Part shown: piece after piece, positions 24,439-30,985 of the stretch | Layout: every line of letters begins with the position of its first letter | Numbering within the stretch: position 1 is the stretch's first letter | Assembly (NCBI GenBank): GCA_964497585.1 | Contig: CAZCDS010000075.1 | Location: 1 to 30,985, forward strand | Source of the DNA: CAZCDS01 sp964497585 | GTDB lineage: Bacteria > Desulfobacterota > Desulfomonilia > Desulfomonilales > Desulfomonilaceae | Reading direction: 5' to 3' | DNA length: 30,985 nucleotides | Program-made: the position numbers and the translations under genes | The notes under the pieces: model-generated | The model's input: only the letters and a program-made list of their open reading frames with translations | The model's database searches: none | What the model was told of the DNA's origin: nothing

Positions 24439-25362
24439 TTAGTTTTGAACGGCCTGTTCCTCCGGCTCGTTGGCTTTCGCGGCCTCCTTGGCGGCCTTCT
24501 TTGCAGCCTGCTCGGTCTTGATCTCTTGGACCGCTTTAGCCTGTTTGTCCACATCGGTGTATCGGAAGATAAACTGCCGGTTACAAGCCCAGACCCCGGC
24601 TTTTGCCTGTTCGTCCGTGAGATTGTCGTACTCGATCTCAATACGTTCGTTGATCAGGTTCACGACATCTTTGGCCTTTCGCGTACAGGCCATGCAATGG
24701 ATGCAGCCGACCTTGCAGACGCTCGTAACGCTCTTGCCCTTGTCCTTGGTACTGCACGGAACCAGGACCGGCGCGTCCTTCGGCACCAGTTGCAGGACCC
24801 CCTTCGGACAGGTGTTGACACACACGCCGCATCCCGTGCACGCCTCCGGATCGATCACCGGCATGTCGTCCTTCATGTGAATCGCGTGGAACGGACAGGC
24901 TGCTTCGCAATCTCCGTAACCGATGCAGGCAAAGGTGCACTCGTACGGCCCGCCGAACGCGATGTTCGCCGCGGTACACGTGTCAAAGCCCACATAGGAA
25001 TGCTTCTTCTTGACCTCACCCTCGTTGCGCGAACAGCGGAGCACCGAGATCAACTCCCCGGCCTCCTCAGCCGCCTTTCCGGTAATCTCAGCCACTTTCG
25101 CAGCAACGTCTCCCTTGCCCGGAGCACACTTGTTCGGCGGGATATCCGGGTCGGTAACCACGGCTTCCGCGTACGATTCGCATCCCGCGAAACCGCATGC
25201 TCCACAATTCGCACCGGGCAGACACGCGCGAACCGCCTCGATCTTCGGGTCTACCTTGACCGCGAACCGCCTCGCCGCGTACGCGAGGCCCAATCCGCAG
25301 GCAAGCCCGAAGGCTATGAAGAAAGCGAGTCCGACACCCGCGGTAAACCAGACAGTGTCCAT
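24439..25362 (-). CDS. rnfB: Rnf complex subunit RnfB, iron-sulfur ferredoxin-oxidising subunit
   Basis: RnfB is the membrane-anchored subunit that exchanges electrons with ferredoxin in the Rnf complex. Of 307 residues, 1-28 are a membrane anchor. The 4Fe-4S Fes domain follows (CLPGANCGACGFAGC), then an 8Fe-8S ferredoxin core (CTFACIGYGDCEAACP and CTGCGVCVNTCPKG), then a further Cys cluster (CKVGCIHCMACTRKAKD). The tail is Lys/Ala-rich and probably flexible. AGAGGTG before the ATG is a clear ribosome binding site. Gene order C-D-G-E-A-B puts it last. A gap of 118 bases with a hairpin separates it from rnfA. Confidence 0.95.
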   Translation of the reverse strand: MDTVWFTAGVGLAFFIAFGLACGLGLAYAARRFAVKVDPKIEAVRACLPGANCGACGFAGCESYAEAVVTDPDIPPNKCAPGKGDVAAKVAEITGKAAEEAGELISVLRCSRNEGEVKKKHSYVGFDTCTAANIAFGGPYECTFACIGYGDCEAACPFHAIHMKDDMPVIDPEACTGCGVCVNTCPKGVLQLVPKDAPVLVPCSTKDKGKSVTSVCKVGCIHCMACTRKAKDVVNLINERIEIEYDNLTDEQAKAGVWACNRQFIFRYTDVDKQAKAVQEIKTEQAAKKAAKEAAKANEPEEQAVQN

Positions 25363-25383
25363 CTATTTCACCTCTTTCCAAGC

Positions 25384-25404
25384 GCCGCTCCCCTGGTCAG
25401 CGGC
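25384..25404 (-). other. hairpin just upstream of rnfB
   Basis: In the 118-base gap between rnfA and rnfB, the minus strand has GCCGCT and AGCGGC six-base arms with a nine-base loop, ending about 18 bases before the rnfB ribosome binding site. It could be an mRNA processing or stability element. TTGACG occurs upstream but without a well-spaced -10 box. Confidence 0.35.
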
Positions 25405-25480
25405 CTGATCGGATTGTATATATTTCGCGCAGCGTACGATTCGCGTCAAGGCCCCGGTTCGATGACGGGAGCAACCGCCG

Positions 25481-26431
25481 CTAGAAAATCGAAAGTCCCG
25501 AAAACCCCAGAAATGCCAGGGCAAACAGTCCCGCGACGACGAACGCGACGGGCAACCCCGCAAAGGAGGGAGGAACTCGGCACACCTCCAACTTCTCCCG
25601 GACGCAAGACATGAGGAACAGGGCGATGGCGAATCCGACTCCTGCGCCCACCCCCTCACTCAAGCTCTCGAAGGGGCCGTAGGCGCTGTCCGCATTGATG
25701 AGAGGGACTGCGAGAATAATGCAGTTCGTGACAATGAGCACGAGGTACACACCGAGCCTCTTGAAGAGATAGGGGTTGACCTTTCGCAGGATCGTGTCGA
25801 CAGCCTGAACGAATATCGCGGTGGTCCCGATAAAGACGATGATCTTCAGAAAATCAAGATGAAAGGGCGTCAGCACGAACCGGTAGAACGCCCAACACAT
25901 GATAGCGGTGAGCACCATCACGATCGTGAACGTGATGCCCATGCCGATGGCGGTCTCTTTCTTCTGGGAAACACCGAAAAAGATGCAGAGCCCCAGATAC
26001 TTCGTGAAAACGAAGTTGTTGATAAGCATCGCACCGATGATGATCCCTATGAGAATCGATGCCCGACTCTTCTTGACCAGAAAGGTGCCGCTCCCCAGCG
26101 ATTTCCCTTTGGACATCACGTCTTTCACGTCGATGACGTACTCGGCCGACTGATCCAATGGTTCCTTGAACCCGAGGGTTACCGTGGTGCCTTTCTTGTC
26201 GAGGGCTACCGAATCCACGGGCATCTTGATGTCGGGGTCCGGTCTCTGGTACACTTTGTAGTTGCCCTTATTCTCAGCCCACTGCCGGTCCACCGGCACG
26301 CCGAAGAAGAGCTCCATCTCGCTCTGCTTCTTGAAGGAACCCTTTTGCACAAAGCCAGCCGCGGCCGCAGAGGCCACCAACAGTACGAGGAGGACCGCGG
26401 GAATAATGACTAGACCGCAACGTTTTCTCAT
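25481..26431 (-). CDS. rnfA: RnfA with N-terminal signal peptide and Ig-like (SbsA-type) domain
   Basis: RnfA is a six-helix membrane subunit of Rnf that, with RnfE, holds an intramembrane 2Fe-2S cluster. Residues about 122-316 are RnfA: INNFVFTKYLGLCIFFGVSQKKETAIGMG, VTNCIILAVPLIN, and the end FLGFSGLSIF. Both cluster cysteines are kept (Cys149, Cys237). Unusually, residues 1 to about 25 form a signal peptide and about 26-118 a small beta domain (DSVALDKKGTTVTLGFKEPL, AEYVIDVKDVMSKG) resembling bacterial Ig-like SbsA domains. Typical RnfA has about 190-200 residues. GGAGGAG nine bases before the ATG and the stop of rnfE one base away show that the long form is the real translation start. Confidence 0.94.
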   Translation of the reverse strand: MRKRCGLVIIPAVLLVLLVASAAAAGFVQKGSFKKQSEMELFFGVPVDRQWAENKGNYKVYQRPDPDIKMPVDSVALDKKGTTVTLGFKEPLDQSAEYVIDVKDVMSKGKSLGSGTFLVKKSRASILIGIIIGAMLINNFVFTKYLGLCIFFGVSQKKETAIGMGITFTIVMVLTAIMCWAFYRFVLTPFHLDFLKIIVFIGTTAIFVQAVDTILRKVNPYLFKRLGVYLVLIVTNCIILAVPLINADSAYGPFESLSEGVGAGVGFAIALFLMSCVREKLEVCRVPPSFAGLPVAFVVAGLFALAFLGFSGLSIF

Positions 26432-26432
26432 A

Positions 26433-27053
26433 TCAGTGCGCTCCTCCGGACACCGGCATCTTGCCCGTAAGCTTGTATTCGATATAGTTGAATGCAGCCA
26501 TGATGAAGCCGATCACAAAGAAGCCTCCCGCGGGCAATATCATCACGAGCAGAGGAGAGAACCCGAGCACGGGGTACCCGAGCAGGGTCCCCGACCCGCT
26601 CAACTCTCGGATGGCACCGATCAGAACCAGGCCGAAGGTGAATCCAAGGCCCATGCCCAAACCGTCGAAGAAAGATGGTACGAGTGGTTCCCTCGACGCG
26701 AAGAGTTCCAGTCTCGAGATGATGATGGCGAAGACCACGATGAGCTTCACAAACAGTTTGACTGCTTCGTACGTTTTATAATCAACGATCGGCAGGATCA
26801 TGTCGATAACGCTCACCCAGAGGGCAATCACGAGGACGAATGCCGGGATTCTGATTCTCGGATGGATCAGCCCGCGAAAAATGGCCACGGTACAGCTCGA
26901 CATGACCTGGACAAAGATCACGGCTATCCCCAGGAGGTACCCGTTCCTGACGGAGGTCGTTACGGCCACCGCGGGGCACATGCTCAGGGCCAGGCGAAAG
27001 ATTGGATTCTCCGGAATCAGTCCGTTCCATATCAGTTTGATGTTTCTGTACAC
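26433..27053 (-). CDS. rnfE: Rnf complex membrane subunit RnfE
   Basis: RnfE is the membrane partner of RnfA and pairs with it in inverted topology. The 206-residue sequence starts with GTG, preceded by GGGGAGG. Family marks are WNGLIPENPIFRLALSMCPAVAVTTSVRNG, RIRIPAFVLVIALWVSVIDM, and ELFASREPLVPSFFDGLGMGLGFT. Cys26 is in place. The second conserved position, usually Asn-Cys before a Gly/Ser-Arg, reads Phe108-Ala109 (LIVVFAIIISR), so this ligand is missing; a Cys at 54 is extra. Twelve bases follow rnfG, and its stop lies one base before rnfA, so the genes are translationally coupled. Confidence 0.94.
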   Translation of the reverse strand: MYRNIKLIWNGLIPENPIFRLALSMCPAVAVTTSVRNGYLLGIAVIFVQVMSSCTVAIFRGLIHPRIRIPAFVLVIALWVSVIDMILPIVDYKTYEAVKLFVKLIVVFAIIISRLELFASREPLVPSFFDGLGMGLGFTFGLVLIGAIRELSGSGTLLGYPVLGFSPLLVMILPAGGFFVIGFIMAAFNYIEYKLTGKMPVSGGAH

Positions 27054-27065
27054 GAATAGCCTCCC

Positions 27066-27974
27066 CTAAAAGGCCACCTGGATCTTCTCGTGGTCGATGG
27101 CCTTTTCCAGGATGTTGAATCGGTAGACGAATTTGCGCACGGTATTCTTGACGCCCCTGGTCATCGCGCGACTCGATATGGTCGCGCCCGTCAGGGCGTA
27201 GATGTTGTCCTTCACGTGCTTTTTCTCAATTTCTTTGATCTTCTCCAGAGTGAGATGGGCCATCTTTGCCTTGGCAGGAACGAGAACCTCCAGGTAGTCT
27301 TTGGGAATCGGCTCTTTGATGACCTTCAGGGTCTTGAGTATCTGCACGGTCTTACCGATGAACTGGTTCTTGAAATAATCCTTCTTGATGTTAGCCCCGA
27401 GCCCAGGATCTTCTTCGGACTCTGTGATCGCAACGCCGGTTACGGTGAAATCCTTGTTGAGCGACACCATTAGCTTGATGAACGTCTTGAACCCCTGGGT
27501 AATCCCGGGGAGCACATACCCGTGCCTTTTGCCGCCGAGATCCGATACGTAGAAGACCGCAGCGTAGGTCGCGGTGAAGCCCTTGGGCAGAGCGGCCTTG
27601 GTAGCGGCGTCCCGCATGGCCCGCTCACCGAGCTCCGTCGCGGAGCCCTTGACCGGATATGCCTTAACCGGTTTACCGGAAAGATCAATGGTGACCAGTT
27701 CAGCCTTCCCGTCCTTGACCGGGACCACATATCCCAGCACGAGGCCAGCCTTCGGGTCCTTGAGAACGTATCGGTATACAGGGAAAACCTTGAAATCGGC
27801 AGGGGCCTTCTTACCGTGACCGAACCCCAGCAGCCCCTCGATGATGTGCTCATTTTGGGACTTTTCGATTTCCTTTCGGGCGAGTTCGGTCTGGGTGTAC
27901 ACGGCGCCCAGAATGAGGGCCGCCGCAAGACACACGCCCGTAAGGCTTGCGGTAATCTTGAACATTTCTTTCAT
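27066..27974 (-). CDS. rnfG: Rnf complex FMN-binding subunit RnfG
   Basis: RnfG is the periplasmic flavoprotein subunit with covalently bound FMN. The 302-residue sequence begins with an N-terminal membrane anchor (residues about 6-27). It has the GLGANIKKDYFKNQFIGK segment (typical of the family), and the flavin site ALTGATISSRAMTRGVKNTV, whose second Thr in TGAT carries FMN by analogy. It is longer than the usual RnfG, about 200 residues, because of insertions before and after GLGAN, including the KVIKEPIPKDYLEVLVPAKAK stretch. AGAGGA precedes the ATG. It lies between rnfD and rnfE with only 26 and 12 bases of spacing. Confidence 0.93.
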   Translation of the reverse strand: MKEMFKITASLTGVCLAAALILGAVYTQTELARKEIEKSQNEHIIEGLLGFGHGKKAPADFKVFPVYRYVLKDPKAGLVLGYVVPVKDGKAELVTIDLSGKPVKAYPVKGSATELGERAMRDAATKAALPKGFTATYAAVFYVSDLGGKRHGYVLPGITQGFKTFIKLMVSLNKDFTVTGVAITESEEDPGLGANIKKDYFKNQFIGKTVQILKTLKVIKEPIPKDYLEVLVPAKAKMAHLTLEKIKEIEKKHVKDNIYALTGATISSRAMTRGVKNTVRKFVYRFNILEKAIDHEKIQVAF

Positions 27975-28000
27975 GCCGGTTCCTCTATACGGGGCTGAGG

Positions 28001-29086
28001 CTATTTAACCGCAGCCACAGGCGCCTGTTTAGGCGGTGCAAATCTCTTCGGTTTGAACCATTCTTCCAGCGCAGGGGTCAGACAATTCATCAGGAGGATC
28101 GCATAACACACCCCCTCGGGATACCCGCCCTTGAGCCTAATGAGAACCGTCAGTACGCCCACGCCCACACCGAAGATAATCTGCCCCTGCTTCACCGTCG
28201 GAGACGTGACGTAGTCCGTGGCCATGTAGAAGGCCCCGAGCATGAGCCCCCCCGAAAGGACCGCAACCAGCGGGTTGCCGCTGAACCAGGTTTCACCGCC
28301 GAATATCCAGGTCAGCACCGCTGTCGTCACGATAGTGCAGACCGGAATGTGCCACGTGATGATCCCGCGAGCCAACAGATAGAGCCCCCCCAAGAGAATG
28401 AGCAGAGCCGATGTCTCCCCGATGCAGCCCGGCTGGAGCCCGATGAAGAAGTTCTTGTAGATGGCGGTAAGGCCACCGAACTGCTCCACGAGCCCGTGCA
28501 GACCGTAGTGCTTAAGCACGTACAGAGGCGTCGCGGACGACACGCCGTCCAATCCGCCCCAGAGGTACTGCATCAACGATACGTCGCTGACCGACCGGGA
28601 CGGGATCCAGGTCGCGGTCATGTACACGGGAAAGCTTGCCATCATTAGGGCTCTGCCCACAAGCGCGGGATTCCAGACGTTGAACCCCAGTCCTCCCATG
28701 AGTTCCTTATTGATGAAGATGGCACCCACGGCACCGATGATCGGCAACCAGTATGGCACTCCCGGCGATATCACATAGGCCATCAACACACCGGTCAGAA
28801 CCGCGCTTCCATCGCTCAAGGAGATCTTACGGCCAAGCAACTTCTGGGAGATCGCTCCGACGAGGGCACAGGCGATAACACTGGACAGCGTGATGAAGAG
28901 GGCCCTTAGCCCGAAGTTGTAGATGGCCAGCAAGAGCACCGGCATGAGTGTGGCTGAGACCGTCCACATGATCTGGGACGTGGTCCGCCTGCTGCGTATG
29001 TGAGGCGAAACCGAAACAGCCCACCGCGTTGCCACATCAGGACTTGATTGATCTTGCGTTTGAATTTTCCCACCCTCCACGAACAT
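28001..29086 (-). CDS. rnfD: Rnf complex membrane subunit RnfD
   Basis: RnfD is the large membrane subunit and carries covalent FMN. This 361-residue protein has about ten transmembrane segments, SPHIRS at the N-terminal side, GFNVWNPALVGRALMMASFP, the FMN site DGVSSATPL (Thr186), and the late YPEGVCYAILLMNCLTPALEEW box. The start is uncertain: ATG 29086 lacks a ribosome binding site, though GGAGGG lies inside the frame right after it, pointing to a non-ATG start a little downstream. It is separated from rnfC by 283 bases, unlike the tight packing of the rest of the operon. Confidence 0.94.
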   Translation of the reverse strand: MFVEGGKIQTQDQSSPDVATRWAVSVSPHIRSRRTTSQIMWTVSATLMPVLLLAIYNFGLRALFITLSSVIACALVGAISQKLLGRKISLSDGSAVLTGVLMAYVISPGVPYWLPIIGAVGAIFINKELMGGLGFNVWNPALVGRALMMASFPVYMTATWIPSRSVSDVSLMQYLWGGLDGVSSATPLYVLKHYGLHGLVEQFGGLTAIYKNFFIGLQPGCIGETSALLILLGGLYLLARGIITWHIPVCTIVTTAVLTWIFGGETWFSGNPLVAVLSGGLMLGAFYMATDYVTSPTVKQGQIIFGVGVGVLTVLIRLKGGYPEGVCYAILLMNCLTPALEEWFKPKRFAPPKQAPVAAVK

Positions 29087-29369
29087 CCAGCGTCGCGCGC
29101 ATGGAACATGGCGCCTACGCTCGAGTATCCAAAGATACCCCTCACCCTTCGCTCACCCCCCGTGGTAGCCTCCGCGACCTGCACGCTCCCTCGAAAGGGT
29201 GAGGTCAAGGGAAAGGTGACTATGGCATCCGTCTCAATAAGCTTAGCTACAGATTCACAGTTCACGTGGGCAACCCGCGGCGGAACACTATTTTTTCACG
29301 TCGCCGGCTCCCTGTTGATCGCTAAGTTCCCGGACTTCCTCAGTTCTTCAATCGGCCGCTTCCGGGCTC
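29087..29369 (-). other. 283-base rnfC-rnfD gap with inverted repeat
   Basis: CCTCACCCTT (29140-29149) and AAGGGTGAGG (29195-29204) form a ten-base perfect inverted repeat, extendable by CG with one bulge, around a 45-base loop. The sequence resembles the CCTCACCC-type intergenic repeats found scattered in many genomes. A shorter hairpin at the rnfC stop codon (CGGGCT/AGCCCG, 29363-29377) has no T run. I could not support a gene or promoter here. Confidence 0.5.
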
Positions 29370-30695
29370 CTAGCCCGCCTTCTTGATCTGGATTTTCGCC
29401 AACCTGGCGAACTGAACAAGCGGGCGCCTTGCAGGGCAAACATACGCACAACACCCGCACTCAAAGCACTCGAGGACGCCGAACTTTTCGGTCAGATGTC
29501 CCTTGCCCGCTTCAACAAAGATGCCCACTTCCTTGGGCTGAAGCCCCATGGGGCAGGCCTCCAGGCACCACCCGCAGTGGATGCACGGACCGTGCGGCTC
29601 CAGATCCGTCTCGCTGCTGCCCAGGAAAAGGATACCAGAGGTCGTCTTGACAATGGGCACGTCGAGGGAAGACATGGCAAATCCCATCATCGGGCCACCC
29701 GTGACAATCTTCAGCAGATCGTCGGTCGTACCTCCGAGATAGTTCACCACATCGGAAAGCACTGTTCCCACTCGCACCTTCAGATTTGCCGGCCTCTTGA
29801 TTGCGCGTCCGGATATGGTTACGACCTTTTCGTACAGCGGCTTGTTCATAGTAGCCGCCTCGAAGACCGCCAGCGTCGTGGAGATGTTCTGGACAATGAC
29901 ACCTACGTCAAAGGGGAGACCACCTCCCGGTACCGATCTGCCAGTGAGCGATAAGATCAGTTGCTTCTCGGAACCCTGCGGATATTTAACCTGCATCCCC
30001 CGGACGCTGACGTCCAGGCCGTCCGCTCCCTTCGCAGTCTCCACAGCTTTGCTCATGGCATTGATCGCGTCAGTCTTGTTCAGCTCGATCCCGATGATGG
30101 CCTGCTTGATGCCGAGGATCTTCAAGAGTATCTTCGCACCCTCGACCACTCTCTCGGTCTGTTCGAGCATGATTCTGTGGTCTGTCGTAAGATAGGGCTC
30201 ACACTCGGCGCCGTTGAGGATCAGCGTGTCGACCTTGGCAGTGGGTGGAGGAGAGAGCTTCACGAAGGTCGGAAAGCCGGCCCCGCCGAGTCCCACGATA
30301 CCTGCGTCCTTGACCCGTGCAAGAAGCTGTTCCCTTGTCAGTTTGGTCCAATCCTCGGATTCGTACTGCCTGGGAGGAGCTTCCGGGTCTCGCTCTATGA
30401 CCACTGCGTCACACCGCACCATGGTTGGGTGAGGTCTCGGCTCGATCGTCTTGACAACCCCGGTGACGCTGCTGTGAATGGGAGCGCCGAGGGCCTTCTC
30501 CACCGTCGCGATCACCTCACCTTCCTGAACCTCCTGCTTCTTCTTCACCAGTGGCTGCGCGGGCGCTCCGAAGTGCATCGAGAGCGGAAGAACGACCTGG
30601 TCCGGAGGCGGCATTAGCTCTATTTCAAGGTGTTCGGTGAGTTCCTTATGTTCTTCGGGATGTACCCCGCCTTTCAGAAAAGTCAGTCCAGCCAT
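29370..30695 (-). CDS. rnfC: Rnf complex subunit RnfC, NADH-binding iron-sulfur subunit
   Basis: RnfC is the peripheral cytoplasmic subunit where NAD(H) reacts. The 441-residue sequence has an N-terminal GGVHP start, a lipoyl-like domain (about 30-90), a glycine-rich nucleotide site GIVGLGGAGFPT (132-143), NGAECEPYLT (161-170), and two 4Fe-4S motifs at the C-terminus: CIHCGWCLEACP (371-382) and CFECGCCAYVCP (410-421). GAGG a few bases before the ATG serves as ribosome binding site. It is the first gene of the operon; the promoter at 30891-30919 gives a leader of about 190 bases. Its length matches short RnfC proteins of Desulfobacterota and Firmicutes, without the long repeat tail of gamma-proteobacteria. 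Confidence 0.95.
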   Translation of the reverse strand: MAGLTFLKGGVHPEEHKELTEHLEIELMPPPDQVVLPLSMHFGAPAQPLVKKKQEVQEGEVIATVEKALGAPIHSSVTGVVKTIEPRPHPTMVRCDAVVIERDPEAPPRQYESEDWTKLTREQLLARVKDAGIVGLGGAGFPTFVKLSPPPTAKVDTLILNGAECEPYLTTDHRIMLEQTERVVEGAKILLKILGIKQAIIGIELNKTDAINAMSKAVETAKGADGLDVSVRGMQVKYPQGSEKQLILSLTGRSVPGGGLPFDVGVIVQNISTTLAVFEAATMNKPLYEKVVTISGRAIKRPANLKVRVGTVLSDVVNYLGGTTDDLLKIVTGGPMMGFAMSSLDVPIVKTTSGILFLGSSETDLEPHGPCIHCGWCLEACPMGLQPKEVGIFVEAGKGHLTEKFGVLECFECGCCAYVCPARRPLVQFARLAKIQIKKAG

Positions 30696-30890
30696 TTTGC
30701 CTCTGTATCAAGATGGTGGTGATCACACGCGGTTCCAGGCAGGAAGAAACGAGGCCTCCGTTCGCAACTCGCCTGCGCCGGGAGGCGGGGCGCCGCTTCC
30801 GGGGGCAAGCTCTTCGTGACTTGTGAGAGTGCTCTTCCCGTACCAGGTGGGCCGCATGGACTCAGAAACGAGTCGATAAATCAAGGCAGT

Positions 30891-30919
30891 AGCATAATAT
30901 CCCGGAAGTCTTGTGTCAA
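30891..30919 (-). promoter_or_regulatory. rnfC: sigma70-type promoter of the rnf operon
   Basis: On the minus strand a perfect TTGACA (30914-30919), a 17-base spacer and TATGCT (30891-30896) form a good promoter. Transcription should begin near 30884, leaving about 190 bases before the rnfC start. That leader holds a weak hairpin (CGCCT/AGGCG) but no riboswitch that I recognise. Confidence 0.6.
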
Positions 30920-30985
30920 GTCATTCTTGTCTGGAGTTTCCCCAAAATAATCAGGTGAAGAAGAGGGCAAGTTGGGCATGAGGCC

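Noticed and set aside
24445..25614. Long plus-strand open frame of 389 codons opposite rnfB
   Set aside because: Its antisense partner is a clear iron-sulfur protein; the frame has no motif.
28906..29265. Minus-strand frame of 119 codons over the rnfC-rnfD gap
   Set aside because: It overlaps the start of rnfD in another frame, and its sequence comes from the inverted-repeat element.

Overview
The window looks like chromosomal DNA from an anaerobic member of Desulfobacterota (the former Deltaproteobacteria); this is inferred from gene content, not from a marker gene. The evidence is a complete Rnf ion-pumping complex in the order rnfC-D-G-E-A-B, an EtfB/EtfA pair, a fatty-acyl-CoA ligase, an ATC-hydrolase-family protein, high GC, and many secreted or envelope proteins of unknown role. 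No rRNA, tRNA, CRISPR array, insertion sequence or phage gene was seen.

Left part (1-9.3 kb): a secreted ankyrin protein with a Lys/Pro/Ala-rich middle and a PsbP/DUF1795-like tail; a coiled-coil probable lipoprotein with its own sigma70-type promoter; a YdcZ/DUF606 membrane protein; a DUF389/TIGR00341 membrane protein; a winged-helix/zinc-ribbon/membrane protein; a small secreted orphan; an MFS transporter; and a divergent ATC-hydrolase-like gene.

Middle (9.3-14.8 kb): a MetX-like alpha/beta-fold protein diverges from etfB-etfA-alpha/beta hydrolase, a likely operon. On the opposite strand are a TIM-barrel sugar-isomerase-like gene and a small secreted coiled-coil protein.

15.1-18.3 kb: an exosortase of the XrtK type lies just downstream of a VIT/VWA-domain protein that ends in a PEP-CTERM sorting signal. 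This looks like a self-contained sortase and substrate pair and is one of the two most interesting parts of the window. 18.8-22.4 kb: two tandem secreted ankyrin genes share nearly identical 5' ends but have divergent repeat arrays. One of them contains a duplicated 226-residue block of several ankyrin repeats.

22.5-30.7 kb: an acyl-CoA ligase follows the Rnf operon, which is read leftward from a good promoter near 30.9 kb. Rnf couples electron flow between reduced ferredoxin and NAD+ to ion pumping, which fits a syntrophic or sulfate-reducing life together with ETF and acyl-CoA activation. The operon has three oddities: RnfA carries a signal peptide and an Ig-like domain at its N-terminus; RnfE lacks one of the conserved cysteines expected to hold the intramembrane iron-sulfur cluster; and rnfC and rnfD are separated by about 280 bases holding an inverted repeat.
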